Made by a program: the position numbers and the translations under genes
Part shown: in pieces, positions 5,069 through 12,600 of the stretch
Layout of the letters: the number at the start of each line of letters is the position of its first letter
Position numbering within the stretch: the stretch's first letter is position 1
Notes under the pieces: generated by a model
What the model saw: the letters and a program-made list of their open reading frames with translations, nothing else
Told to the model about the DNA's origin: nothing
Databases searched by the model: none
Source: an uncultured Chloroflexota bacterium
GTDB taxonomy: Bacteria; Chloroflexota; Limnocylindria; Limnocylindrales; Limnocylindraceae
Assembly: GCA_903937225.1 (NCBI GenBank)
Contig: CAIZYO010000025.1
Location: forward strand, 1-15,262
Reading direction: 5' to 3'
Length of the DNA stretch: 15,262 nt

Positions 5069-7087
5069 ATGACTACCGGCGAATCGCCAGTTGCGCATCG
5101 CTCGCGCGCGCGGCGGCTGATCACTACCGTACTCAGCCTTGCTCTCGGCACCGCAATTGTCCTGACTGGTTCAGGCGCACAGTCCGCGGTGGCCGGCACA
5201 GCAACTCCAGCCAGCGAAAGCGCCACGGTCAAGGACCGCAGCGGCTCTGGCGCACGCAGCCGCGCATTCTGGCCATATCGATTCACCGTCACTGGCTCGC
5301 TTGACGCGCTTGGAGTCGCCATTTCATCTGTTGGCGGTTCAATTGGATCCACGGACGGCACTGAAACCTCCGTGCGGATCACGTACAAGTCCGAGGCAGA
5401 GCTCACAAGTATTCGCGCCGCATTTGCCGCTAGAGGGCTCACGTTGAACAGGGTTCGGCGATACACGATTGATGCCGTGCGTCCACAGCCCGATGGCTCT
5501 CGCGAAGAGGGGTGGGGGTACCAGTGGAGCCTATTTGGGCCACGAATGCGCTCGATGTACAACGTTCCCTACGGCATTGACATGATGAACTCGTGGAAGC
5601 TCGCGAAGGGGGGCGGAAGTGTTGTTGCCGTCCTCGATACTGGAATTCTCGCTGGACACCCTGACCTTGCTCGTGCCCGAATTGCACCGGGGTACGACTT
5701 TGTCTGCTACGGAGAGCTTGAAGATTGCAACGATAATGACCTCACACTGGGAAACGACACCGATCCCTCGGACCCGGGTGATTGGTGCCCTGACGATGGT
5801 GAGCTCGCTGCGTCTTCGTGGCACGGCACCCACGTTGCCGGAACGATTGCTGCGCAGTTGAACAGGGTTGGAATTGCAGGAATCGCACCGGACACAACGA
5901 TTCTTCCCGTCCGAGTGCTCGGGCAGTGTGGCGGTTCTGACGCCGATATCAACGCGGCAATCCGTTGGGCCGCTGGGCTTCCCGTTCCCGCGGGTGCAAA
6001 CGGGGAGAGTGTTCCAACAAATGCATTCCCCGCAGATGTCATCAATCTTTCCCTAGGAGGGTGGGGTGAGTGCGACGCAAACACGTCAGCCGCGATCCGA
6101 GCCGCACGAGCAGCAGGATCGGTAGTCGTGGTCTCCGCAGGCAACTCAAGTGATGATTCACGAAACTATTCTCCAGCCAGCTGCCGTGAAGCCTTCACCG
6201 TTTCTGCCACAGGACCTGAAGGTTTCCCAGCTTCTTATACAAATGTTGGTGCAGGTGTTGATATTGCAGCACCGGGCGGCGACTCCTTCTATGCCCCCGA
6301 TGATTCCGACGAATCAGGGCTCGCGGTATACCCGGGGTGCCCGTTCGGCGAGGCTCGACTTGGCTGGGATTATGGGCACCCGAGCTGGACTGACGTGGCG
6401 AGCCCTTGGTGCCGCGTATGGACCGACTATGTCGTTGACGGTGGAATCGTTTCCACCATTGGATTTGCCACGCTTGACTTCGATGGGACCTACGCGTGGG
6501 AGCTTTACGAGGGAACAAGCATGGCGGCACCACATGTGTCGGCCGTGGCTGCCCTGATCGCGGGGAAGTACCCCTCAATGACCCCAGCAAAAATCGAGGC
6601 GGCACTCATGCAGGGTGCGCGTCCGCACCCAGGTCGTGCCTCGTCCGGTTATGACGATATGGGGGCAAGTGCATTCTTTGAGGATTACGTTTTGGGGTAC
6701 GCGGACGTGTATGAAGACTTCGGATTTCCAGACAAAGATGACGGCGACGTCGCATGGACTGAGTTCTTTGAGGACATCTATTACGGTCAGGGTGCCGGCT
6801 TCACAGCAGCTGCGTTCGGCTGTTCAACGACGAGTGCCGTTGGCGTGATGGGGCATGAAATTTACGGCGCAGACCCATGCGCAACCGACTGGGATGGGAT
6901 GACGTATTGGCAGGTCATGGGTTGGGCAAATAGCAATACCTATGACGGAGCGCTTGGGAACCTTCCAATCTTCAACCCGTACTCGGTAGGTGCAGGAAAC
7001 GACTGCATTGAACTCGGGTGCGGGACGGGCGTGCTAAGTGCATCGGGCGCACTAGCACGCGCTCGAATCCTCTCTCGAATTCGATAG
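5069..7087 (+). CDS. Secreted S8 family serine peptidase (subtilase) with insertions
   Basis: A 672-residue subtilisin-like endopeptidase, numbered here from ATG 5069. A basic, hydrophobic Sec signal (about 10-42, ending near AVAG) is followed by a roughly 95-residue prosegment with an I9-like pattern (about 67-134). The catalytic triad is intact: Asp190 in VAVLDTGI, His252 in HGTHVAGTIAAQ and Ser484 in GTSMAAPHVSAVAALIAGKY. The oxyanion asparagine is Asn359 in VVSAGNSS. Two parts are unusual. Residues about 403-475 form an insertion between the APGGD strand and the serine motif, and about 525-640 form an acidic, aromatic-rich insertion before the closing GCGTGVLSASGALARA block. Twelve cysteines lie in the mature region, an even number compatible with disulfides outside the cell. 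No sorting signal is visible, so it is probably released or loosely held. It follows the lipoprotein gene and ends at a strong terminator. Confidence 0.93.
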   Translation: MTTGESPVAHRSRARRLITTVLSLALGTAIVLTGSGAQSAVAGTATPASESATVKDRSGSGARSRAFWPYRFTVTGSLDALGVAISSVGGSIGSTDGTETSVRITYKSEAELTSIRAAFAARGLTLNRVRRYTIDAVRPQPDGSREEGWGYQWSLFGPRMRSMYNVPYGIDMMNSWKLAKGGGSVVAVLDTGILAGHPDLARARIAPGYDFVCYGELEDCNDNDLTLGNDTDPSDPGDWCPDDGELAASSWHGTHVAGTIAAQLNRVGIAGIAPDTTILPVRVLGQCGGSDADINAAIRWAAGLPVPAGANGESVPTNAFPADVINLSLGGWGECDANTSAAIRAARAAGSVVVVSAGNSSDDSRNYSPASCREAFTVSATGPEGFPASYTNVGAGVDIAAPGGDSFYAPDDSDESGLAVYPGCPFGEARLGWDYGHPSWTDVASPWCRVWTDYVVDGGIVSTIGFATLDFDGTYAWELYEGTSMAAPHVSAVAALIAGKYPSMTPAKIEAALMQGARPHPGRASSGYDDMGASAFFEDYVLGYADVYEDFGFPDKDDGDVAWTEFFEDIYYGQGAGFTAAAFGCSTTSAVGVMGHEIYGADPCATDWDGMTYWQVMGWANSNTYDGALGNLPIFNPYSVGAGNDCIELGCGTGVLSASGALARARILSRIR

Positions 7088-7118
7088 GTTCCTAACCTGT
7101 TCCGCTCGTAGTGGAAAT

Positions 7119-7159
7119 CCGCGAGGCGCTGGGTGGCCAGCGCCTCGCGGCTCTTCTTT
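7119..7159 (+). terminator. Rho-independent terminator, probably bidirectional
   Basis: A perfect 14-bp stem pairs 7119-7132 with 7137-7150 (CCGCGAGGCGCTGG and its complement) around a GTGG loop. CTCTTCTTT follows on the plus strand, giving a pyrimidine-rich but interrupted tract. It begins 31 bases after the protease stop. On the minus strand the stem is followed by ATTTCC and lies 43 bases past the stop of the converging hydrolase gene, so it may end both transcripts. This is the only strong terminator in the window. Confidence 0.88.
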
Positions 7160-7193
7160 GGCAGTCAAGGACGAGAAACGTAAGGCCGTGGAG

Positions 7194-9890
7194 TTAGCGG
7201 CGCGTTGTCGTTGACACGCTCGGAGATGCCTCTCCAGGCCCTGTTGGGACTCTGTACGCGCGCAAGGTCACGCGATATCGCGTGTTTGGCGCCAGCCCCT
7301 CAACAAGGCACTCTTCTTCTGCGGCTGTGGTGATGCATGATCGACTGCCGCCAGTACCACCACGCACGGTAGCGATCCAGCCGGTGACGGCCGACAGGGA
7401 GGCGTTGTCCCATTGGATGAGGAGCGAGCGTCGTCGTGGCGTAACGGTTGGTGTCGAGGGTGCAGATGGCGCGGGGAGAGCGAGAGCAACAAGGCAGAGT
7501 TGACCATTGGACCCTGGTGCACCGCGCACGCGCATTGCCGCATACGCATCCACGCGCGCGGAGGATGCAAGGAGATCTGGCTGAACCGGTAGTCCGCCGC
7601 CGATCGGCTGAAGGGTTCTTCGGGCTGGATCCCAACGCGCAATATGCTCAATCGCCTCACCGCCTGACTCAGTAAAGGTTCCACCCACGAGCACTCCGCC
7701 CCCTTGGGTCGCGGCGAGCGCCGAGATCCAGGTGCTCTTTCTTGGCAGTGAGACACCTGCACCGAGCCGCTCCCACCCGTACCCACTCAGCGCGCTCTCG
7801 CGAAGAAGCGGAGATCCGTACCAGGAAACTCCTGTTCCAAGAATGAGATTCCCGTCTCTTTCAACGGCAAGTGTGCGCGGGGCATCTCCAAGAAGTGATG
7901 AGGTTGCGAGGGTGCGCCACGTGCGGAGATCTGGATTCCAGCGCGCGACAAGTGTTTCTACTCCACCCATTGAAAGATAGCCGGAGACACTAACGGCCCC
8001 TGATTCGGAGATTGCAATCGCTTCAACCTCACCTGAAACCTGCGTGGGAATCGCCCCGTTGATTGCACTCCACCCATCGGTTGGGTGCCACACTGCAATA
8101 CGTGGCGATCCCACCCCTCCCGCGCGAGAGAAATCACCTGCAACCGCGAGCGCACCAGAGAACTCGTCCACATCGATTGCGCGCACGCGAGTGGCTCCCC
8201 CGCGAATTCCGCCTCCCAGGGGGGACCACTTTCCCGTCTGTAGATTGAGCTGTGCGACCCCGCTTACCGCTGTGCGCCTACCTCCACTGATCACCGCACG
8301 AAAATCACCAGAGACATAGAGGCGCTTTCGAACCGCGTCCAGAGCGATTCCCGTCAGATCAGCAACTGAGCCGTCAGAGCGAACAAACGAACCAAATGGC
8401 GACCAGGTGCCTTTCGCAGGTCGCCAGATCGCTGACCCGCGGACTCGAACATCACCCGCGCGCATGAGTCCGCGACCCACAACAACCAGATCGCCTGCCG
8501 GAAGCTCTTCCGCGCCTGTCAAAACACCTGACCAAGAACCGCTACTGATGCTGACCCAACGAAGGCCCGCTGGATCGGAGCGTGGATCCCCGCAGATGGT
8601 TTGGTTGCTGCCTTCAGCAATCGGAAACGGTTCTGGGTTAGCGCGGATCGCTGCATGAAGCCCCGCACCGAGCGCACCAGCAACTGCTTGCGCTGGGGCG
8701 GGTGCCGGCACATCGAGAAGGTCGATGAGTTCGATCGCAAGTTCATCGGCATAGTTGCCCGGAGTTCCCATGCCATTTGCCGTAACTGCCAGAGTGACAC
8801 CGAGCTCCGGAACCCTGCGCAGCGTCGTGCTCACGCCGCTATATCCGCCTGTGTGTCCATATGTTCGCAACGCGCCAAGCCAGCTTCTATCCATCATCGT
8901 CCCGATCGTGTACGACCAGGGGAGGCCAGTCAGATTGGCAATTCCATTTATTCTTTGCGTCTGTGCCCCTTGAAGAAGTCTGTCTCCGTACAGAAGTTCG
9001 CCAAAACGCGCAAGATCTCGAGGCGTTGAAAACAAGTCCCCTGCGCCACGCAAGACCGCTGCGACAGATTTTGTGGGGCCCCAACCCCTCTGCCCAAATG
9101 GACGCATTCGCCCGCTCGACCAGATGTGCGTTCGCGACGCTCCGCTCACTGGACCAAACTGGGTTTCATTCAACTGCAGTGGACTGAGAAGAAGTTCCTG
9201 CATTAGCGCTTGCCAATTGAGTCCGGTTGCGACTTCAGATGCAAGCGTAACGAGGGTGAAACTTGAATTGGAGTATTCAAAATCTCCGATTTCGCCGCGT
9301 GGGAGTAGTCCGCGCACCGCGGTCCTTGGTCCTACTTTTCCGTTGGGATGGGCAATCAACCAGTCCATTCTTGAGTACTTGTCAGTTAGCCAATCACTCA
9401 TGCCACCCTCATGACGAAGAAGATCTTCAATGGTTGCCTCTGGACGCACGTCCGCGTAAGGAACAAGTTGGGCAACGCGCGTATTGAGCGGCATCACACC
9501 GCAGGCGTCAAGAAGTAGCGCGAGTGCCGCAGTGAACGGCTTGCTAACGCTCGCGAGGGCAAACGGAGTTCCCGCGGTTACTCGCCGTCCAGATGCAGCA
9601 TCGGCCACTCCACTAACCGCAGTTATTTCTCGCCCATCGTCCCATCGAATTGCGACCGAAAGTCCAGGAAAGCGCGTCCGTCGGTTCTCGTGCCACGTCG
9701 CAACCCTTCGCTTGACAGCCTCTGCAAGTTCCGGGGAAACGACTCGAGGCGGATTGGATGGCAGTGGGCGGGCAGCGCACGCCGCGATCGATCGGTTAAC
9801 GGCCTGAACGTGGGTGACTCCACTCGGACCAGACGCCAGCGCAGCCGTGGTCGTGAGCATGGCCAGGGCGATCGCGAGTATGCGGCTCAT
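7194..9890 (-). CDS. Secreted beta-lactamase-like serine hydrolase with propeller repeats and FN3 domain
   Basis: An 898-residue exported protein with three parts. After a signal peptide (about 1-20, cleavage near ALAS) comes a class-C beta-lactamase/DD-peptidase-like domain (about 52-395). It has the Ser114-Val-Ser-Lys117 nucleophile motif, Tyr206-Ser-Asn208 and His346-Thr-Gly-Gly349 as the third motif. This family includes penicillin-binding proteins, esterases and D-amino-acid peptidases, so the substrate is open. Residues about 440-770 hold seven repeats of about 50 residues. Each ends in a tryptophan or hydrophobic turn such as W-SPLGGGI, at W445, W496, W555, W607, W658, W706 and about L760, consistent with a seven-bladed propeller. 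Residues about 808-895 form a fibronectin type III domain (PSTPTVTPRRRSLLIQW, then LAPNTRYRVTLRAY). A stop codon lies directly before ATG 9890, fixing the earliest start; no good ribosome binding site is seen. It is transcribed alone and converges on the protease gene. Confidence 0.9.
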   Translation of the reverse strand: MSRILAIALAMLTTTAALASGPSGVTHVQAVNRSIAACAARPLPSNPPRVVSPELAEAVKRRVATWHENRRTRFPGLSVAIRWDDGREITAVSGVADAASGRRVTAGTPFALASVSKPFTAALALLLDACGVMPLNTRVAQLVPYADVRPEATIEDLLRHEGGMSDWLTDKYSRMDWLIAHPNGKVGPRTAVRGLLPRGEIGDFEYSNSSFTLVTLASEVATGLNWQALMQELLLSPLQLNETQFGPVSGASRTHIWSSGRMRPFGQRGWGPTKSVAAVLRGAGDLFSTPRDLARFGELLYGDRLLQGAQTQRINGIANLTGLPWSYTIGTMMDRSWLGALRTYGHTGGYSGVSTTLRRVPELGVTLAVTANGMGTPGNYADELAIELIDLLDVPAPAPAQAVAGALGAGLHAAIRANPEPFPIAEGSNQTICGDPRSDPAGLRWVSISSGSWSGVLTGAEELPAGDLVVVGRGLMRAGDVRVRGSAIWRPAKGTWSPFGSFVRSDGSVADLTGIALDAVRKRLYVSGDFRAVISGGRRTAVSGVAQLNLQTGKWSPLGGGIRGGATRVRAIDVDEFSGALAVAGDFSRAGGVGSPRIAVWHPTDGWSAINGAIPTQVSGEVEAIAISESGAVSVSGYLSMGGVETLVARWNPDLRTWRTLATSSLLGDAPRTLAVERDGNLILGTGVSWYGSPLLRESALSGYGWERLGAGVSLPRKSTWISALAATQGGGVLVGGTFTESGGEAIEHIARWDPARRTLQPIGGGLPVQPDLLASSARVDAYAAMRVRGAPGSNGQLCLVALALPAPSAPSTPTVTPRRRSLLIQWDNASLSAVTGWIATVRGGTGGSRSCITTAAEEECLVEGLAPNTRYRVTLRAYRVPTGPGEASPSVSTTTRR

Positions 9891-9919
9891 TCACTCATCA
9901 TGAGGGAGAGGGGACAGTG

Positions 9920-9958
9920 GCGCAGGCTGCGGCTACCCTATCCCGAGCGCTCCTGCGC
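9920..9958. promoter_or_regulatory. Divergent promoter region with inverted repeat
   Basis: The 91-base gap between the hydrolase and DUF1761 genes contains a perfect 7-bp inverted repeat, GCGCAGG (9920-9926) and CCTGCGC (9952-9958). Between its arms is TACCCTATCCC (9934-9944). It reads as TANNNT on the plus strand (TACCCT) and on the minus strand (TAGGGT), so divergent -10 boxes could overlap here, with the repeat as a possible operator. No -35 elements stand out. Confidence 0.35.
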
Positions 9959-9972
9959 AGGGGGCGAAGTAT

Positions 9973-9977
9973 GGAGG
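9973..9977 (+). promoter_or_regulatory. Ribosome binding site of the DUF1761 gene
   Basis: GGAGG lies four bases before ATG 9982 and supports that start. Confidence 0.75.
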
Positions 9978-9981
9978 CGCC

Positions 9982-10407
9982 ATGGAGAGCGGAGTAACCG
10001 TTGCAGGAATTGTCGTGGCATGGGTGGCGACTTTCATCAGCGGGTTTATCTGGTTCGGACCAAAGACCTTCTTCCCAACTTGGTGGAGGCTGATGGGTCG
10101 CACCGAGAACGACGTCCCTGGGGGCGGGGGGAGCATGGTCACCACATTCGGATCTGTGCTGACCGGACAGCTGATTGCGGTCGCTACGCTTGCGTTCATC
10201 ATGGGGCCTGTTATTGAGCTGGGTCGAATCAACAGCCCGATTGATGGAGCACTTTTCGGTCTCCTTGTCGGCACTGGTATTGCAGGGGCCACTGCACTAG
10301 GACATCGCATGTTCTCGGGTCACGGTGCATTTGTCTGGCTGATTGAATCGGGGAACGACATCATCAATCTTGGTCTTGCCGGAGCAATCCTCGCGGCACT
10401 CCGATGA
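9982..10407 (+). CDS. DUF1761 family small membrane protein
   Basis: A 141-residue integral membrane protein with four predicted helices at about 5-25, 57-77, 88-107 and 118-140. The first helix ends in the family signature GFIWFGPKTFFPTWWRLMG (21-39), with a tryptophan-rich interfacial turn. The last helix carries the conserved WLIESGNDIINLGLAGAILA block (119-138). Both match DUF1761 proteins, whose function is not known. The length is normal for the family. The start is supported by a GGAGG site. It lies 19 bases before the UDP-glucose dehydrogenase gene on the same strand, so co-transcription is likely, but the family is not specifically tied to glycan synthesis and the link may be only positional. 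Confidence 0.85.
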   Translation: MESGVTVAGIVVAWVATFISGFIWFGPKTFFPTWWRLMGRTENDVPGGGGSMVTTFGSVLTGQLIAVATLAFIMGPVIELGRINSPIDGALFGLLVGTGIAGATALGHRMFSGHGAFVWLIESGNDIINLGLAGAILAALR

Positions 10408-10426
10408 TGCTGAACGACCACCGCAC

Positions 10427-11749
10427 ATGAGTATTGTTGTCTACGGCGCAGGTTATGTTGGGCTCGTCGCAGCCGCATGCTTCGCAGAGGTTGGCCATGA
10501 CGTCTTGGCTGTTGACCTGAGCGAAGAGCGTTTGAAGAGCCTCGCTGCAGGTCGAGTCCCATTCGTTGAACCAGGACTTGATGCGCTGGTTGCTCGCGGA
10601 GTAGCGAGTGGTCGTCTCAGGTTTTCTGGCAACCCTGAGTCCGCGGCCGCACACGGAACCATCCATATGCTGGCTGTAGGGACTCCGTCTGCCACGGATG
10701 GGAGCACCGATGAGTCTCAGTTAATTGCTGCCGCCCACGCAATCGGTCGCGGGGCACAGGGTGATGTGATTGTGGTCCTAAAGAGCACCGCTCCGGTAGG
10801 CGCGGCTGAGCGCGTGATCGACGAAGTGCGACATGAACTTTCGCTGCGAAACTCGGGATTTCAGGCAGAGGTAGTTGTCAATCCAGAATTCTTACGGGCC
10901 GGAACTTCGGTCAAAGATTTTCTTGAACCCGACCGAGTTGTTGTTGGAGGAGAAAACCAGAGCGCAATCGCAACGGTTGCTTCCCTCTACACGCCATTTA
11001 CTCCCGCCGAACGGATCTTTCGGATGGACCTCGCCTCAGCCGCACTCGTTAAGTACGCGGCCAACGCCATGCTCGCAACCCGTATCAGTTTTATGAACGA
11101 ACTTGCGAATCTTGCCGAACAGCTTGGAGCAGACATTGCCGAAGTTCAGCGAGGGATTGGAGCCGATCCACGAATAGGGAGTAGCTACCTACAACCTGGA
11201 ATGGGATATGGCGGATCCTGTCTCCCTAAGGACGTCGCTTCACTGATTGCAGTTGGTGAGGCCGCCGGGGCGACCATGGGTGTCATCCGTGCGGCGGCAG
11301 AGGCAAACAGCCTCCAGGCGCATCGAATCACTGAAAAGCTTGAACGACACCTCGGCGATCTCGCTGGGCGAACGATTGCGGTGTGGGGATTGGCATTCAA
11401 AGGCGGCACCGATGACCTCCGTGACGCACCAAGCCACACGCTGATTTCAGATCTCGTTGAATCTGGGTCGAGCGTGCGAGCGTACGATCCCGCGGCAGGC
11501 GAAGCGGCGCGACGCCTTTATGCAGACGAGGGTGACGTGACAATTGTCCCTTCTCTCCTCGCTGCCCTTGAGGGGGCAGATGCGCTGGCGATTGCCGCGG
11601 ACTGGCCTGAATTCCGATCGCTCCCACTGTCGGATATCTCACGCGCCCTGGGTGAGCGCCTCGTTGTTGATGGTCGCAATCTATTCTCGCCAGAGGATGC
11701 CTCTGCTGCGGGCCTCACCTACGCCGCGGTCGGTCGCGGCGAAAACTGA
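10427..11749 (+). CDS. ugd: UDP-glucose 6-dehydrogenase (nucleotide-sugar dehydrogenase)
   Basis: A 440-residue UDP-glucose/GDP-mannose dehydrogenase-family enzyme. This family oxidises a nucleotide sugar twice with NAD+; the likeliest product is UDP-glucuronate, a precursor for acidic polysaccharides. The N-terminal Rossmann motif is YGAGYVGLVAAACFAEVGH (6-24). The central region has NPEFLRAG (152-159, with catalytic Glu154) and LVKYAANAM (207-215, with Lys209). The catalytic cysteine is Cys265 in GYGGSCLPKDV. The C-terminal UDP-binding domain has WGLAFKGGTDDLRDAPS (320-336) and DGRNLF near 415-420. Length is normal. ATG 10427 is preferred because it begins directly at the Rossmann strand; the open frame extends back to 10343, but those residues overlap the DUF1761 gene and do not resemble the family. 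No Shine-Dalgarno site is visible. The specific sugar (UDP-glucose rather than UDP-ManNAc or GDP-mannose) is inferred. A glycosyltransferase gene begins 5 bases after its stop. Confidence 0.92.
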   Translation: MSIVVYGAGYVGLVAAACFAEVGHDVLAVDLSEERLKSLAAGRVPFVEPGLDALVARGVASGRLRFSGNPESAAAHGTIHMLAVGTPSATDGSTDESQLIAAAHAIGRGAQGDVIVVLKSTAPVGAAERVIDEVRHELSLRNSGFQAEVVVNPEFLRAGTSVKDFLEPDRVVVGGENQSAIATVASLYTPFTPAERIFRMDLASAALVKYAANAMLATRISFMNELANLAEQLGADIAEVQRGIGADPRIGSSYLQPGMGYGGSCLPKDVASLIAVGEAAGATMGVIRAAAEANSLQAHRITEKLERHLGDLAGRTIAVWGLAFKGGTDDLRDAPSHTLISDLVESGSSVRAYDPAAGEAARRLYADEGDVTIVPSLLAALEGADALAIAADWPEFRSLPLSDISRALGERLVVDGRNLFSPEDASAAGLTYAAVGRGEN

Positions 11750-11754
11750 ACAAG

Positions 11755-12600
11755 GTGCAGAACACCGAGATTGTCCTGTTCGCGTATGACCGTCCGGACG
11801 CGCTGGAACGAACGATCGCGTCGCTCCGCATTGCACGTGAACTTTGGAAGCACGAACGCAATGCTACCGAACACCTCCCTCTCACTGTCGCACTTGACGG
11901 TCCTCGGTCCACCAAAGACAGTCAAGCGCGGGTGGCGGCAGTACACGCAATCGTGAGCAAACATCTGCCAGATGCAAAGGTCCACGCGGAAGCAACCAAT
12001 CGCGGACTCCCAACGCTACTCCTAAACACCCTTGATCCACTCGTCTCAAGACCAGAGTTTCGGCGTGCCATCTGCATTGAGGACGACGTCGAAGTATCTC
12101 CCACTTTGTTGCTCGCTCTAGAAACGATCTCAGACAATATCGTCCGAGTATTCGGTGCGGCGAAGAGCCATGTAGTTGGCGCGGCACCGGCGCATCGCGA
12201 TGGGAGCTTGGAGCATCAGGCACTCCTGGTGGATCGCGGTGCACATCTGGCCTCCGCCACAATGCTGCGTGACTATATTGAACGGTTTGAACTTGACGGC
12301 GCACATCGTGATGGCGCATACGGGGCGCGCAACCATGACGCGATCAAAGCGTGGAGCACCGAGCTCGCAGCACGCGAGCACCTTCCAGTCCCAACGGGAA
12401 CGAGCCAAGACCGGATGCGAGAACTTGCGTGGCGGCGTGAGAACGTCCTCATGCGAGGAGCGCCGATGCGTCTCGTGCGGCACCGCGGACTGTGGGGACA
12501 GCACAACACCCCTTGGTATGCGCTGCGAACAGGGCAACTCTTTCAGCGTCTCGATCTTCGTTCATGGGAGGACACGGAACCCCGACTGCAAGAACCCTAA
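11755..12600 (+). CDS. GT-A fold glycosyltransferase (GNT-I/family 2-like)
   Basis: A 281-residue putative glycosyltransferase with no membrane segment. The N-terminus IVLFAYDRPDALERTIASL (6-24) is the usual first strand and helix of GT-A enzymes. TVALDGPRS (44-52) is the nucleotide-binding strand, ATNRGLPTLLLNTLD (80-94) the NxGL region, and ICIEDDVEVSP (106-116) carries the acidic EDD metal-binding motif. The pattern of FAYDRPD, DG and EDD resembles bacterial GNT-I-like and family 2 transferases that add a sugar to a glycan or lipid-linked acceptor. Donor and acceptor are not readable. The start is GTG at 11755, five bases after the ugd stop, without a Shine-Dalgarno site, so translation is probably coupled to ugd. 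Its stop overlaps the stop of the converging GT4 gene by four bases. Confidence 0.8.
   Translation: MQNTEIVLFAYDRPDALERTIASLRIARELWKHERNATEHLPLTVALDGPRSTKDSQARVAAVHAIVSKHLPDAKVHAEATNRGLPTLLLNTLDPLVSRPEFRRAICIEDDVEVSPTLLLALETISDNIVRVFGAAKSHVVGAAPAHRDGSLEHQALLVDRGAHLASATMLRDYIERFELDGAHRDGAYGARNHDAIKAWSTELAAREHLPVPTGTSQDRMRELAWRRENVLMRGAPMRLVRHRGLWGQHNTPWYALRTGQLFQRLDLRSWEDTEPRLQEP

Noticed and set aside
10343..10426. Extended N-terminus for ugd
   Set aside because: The 28 extra residues overlap the DUF1761 gene and precede the Rossmann strand with which the family normally starts.
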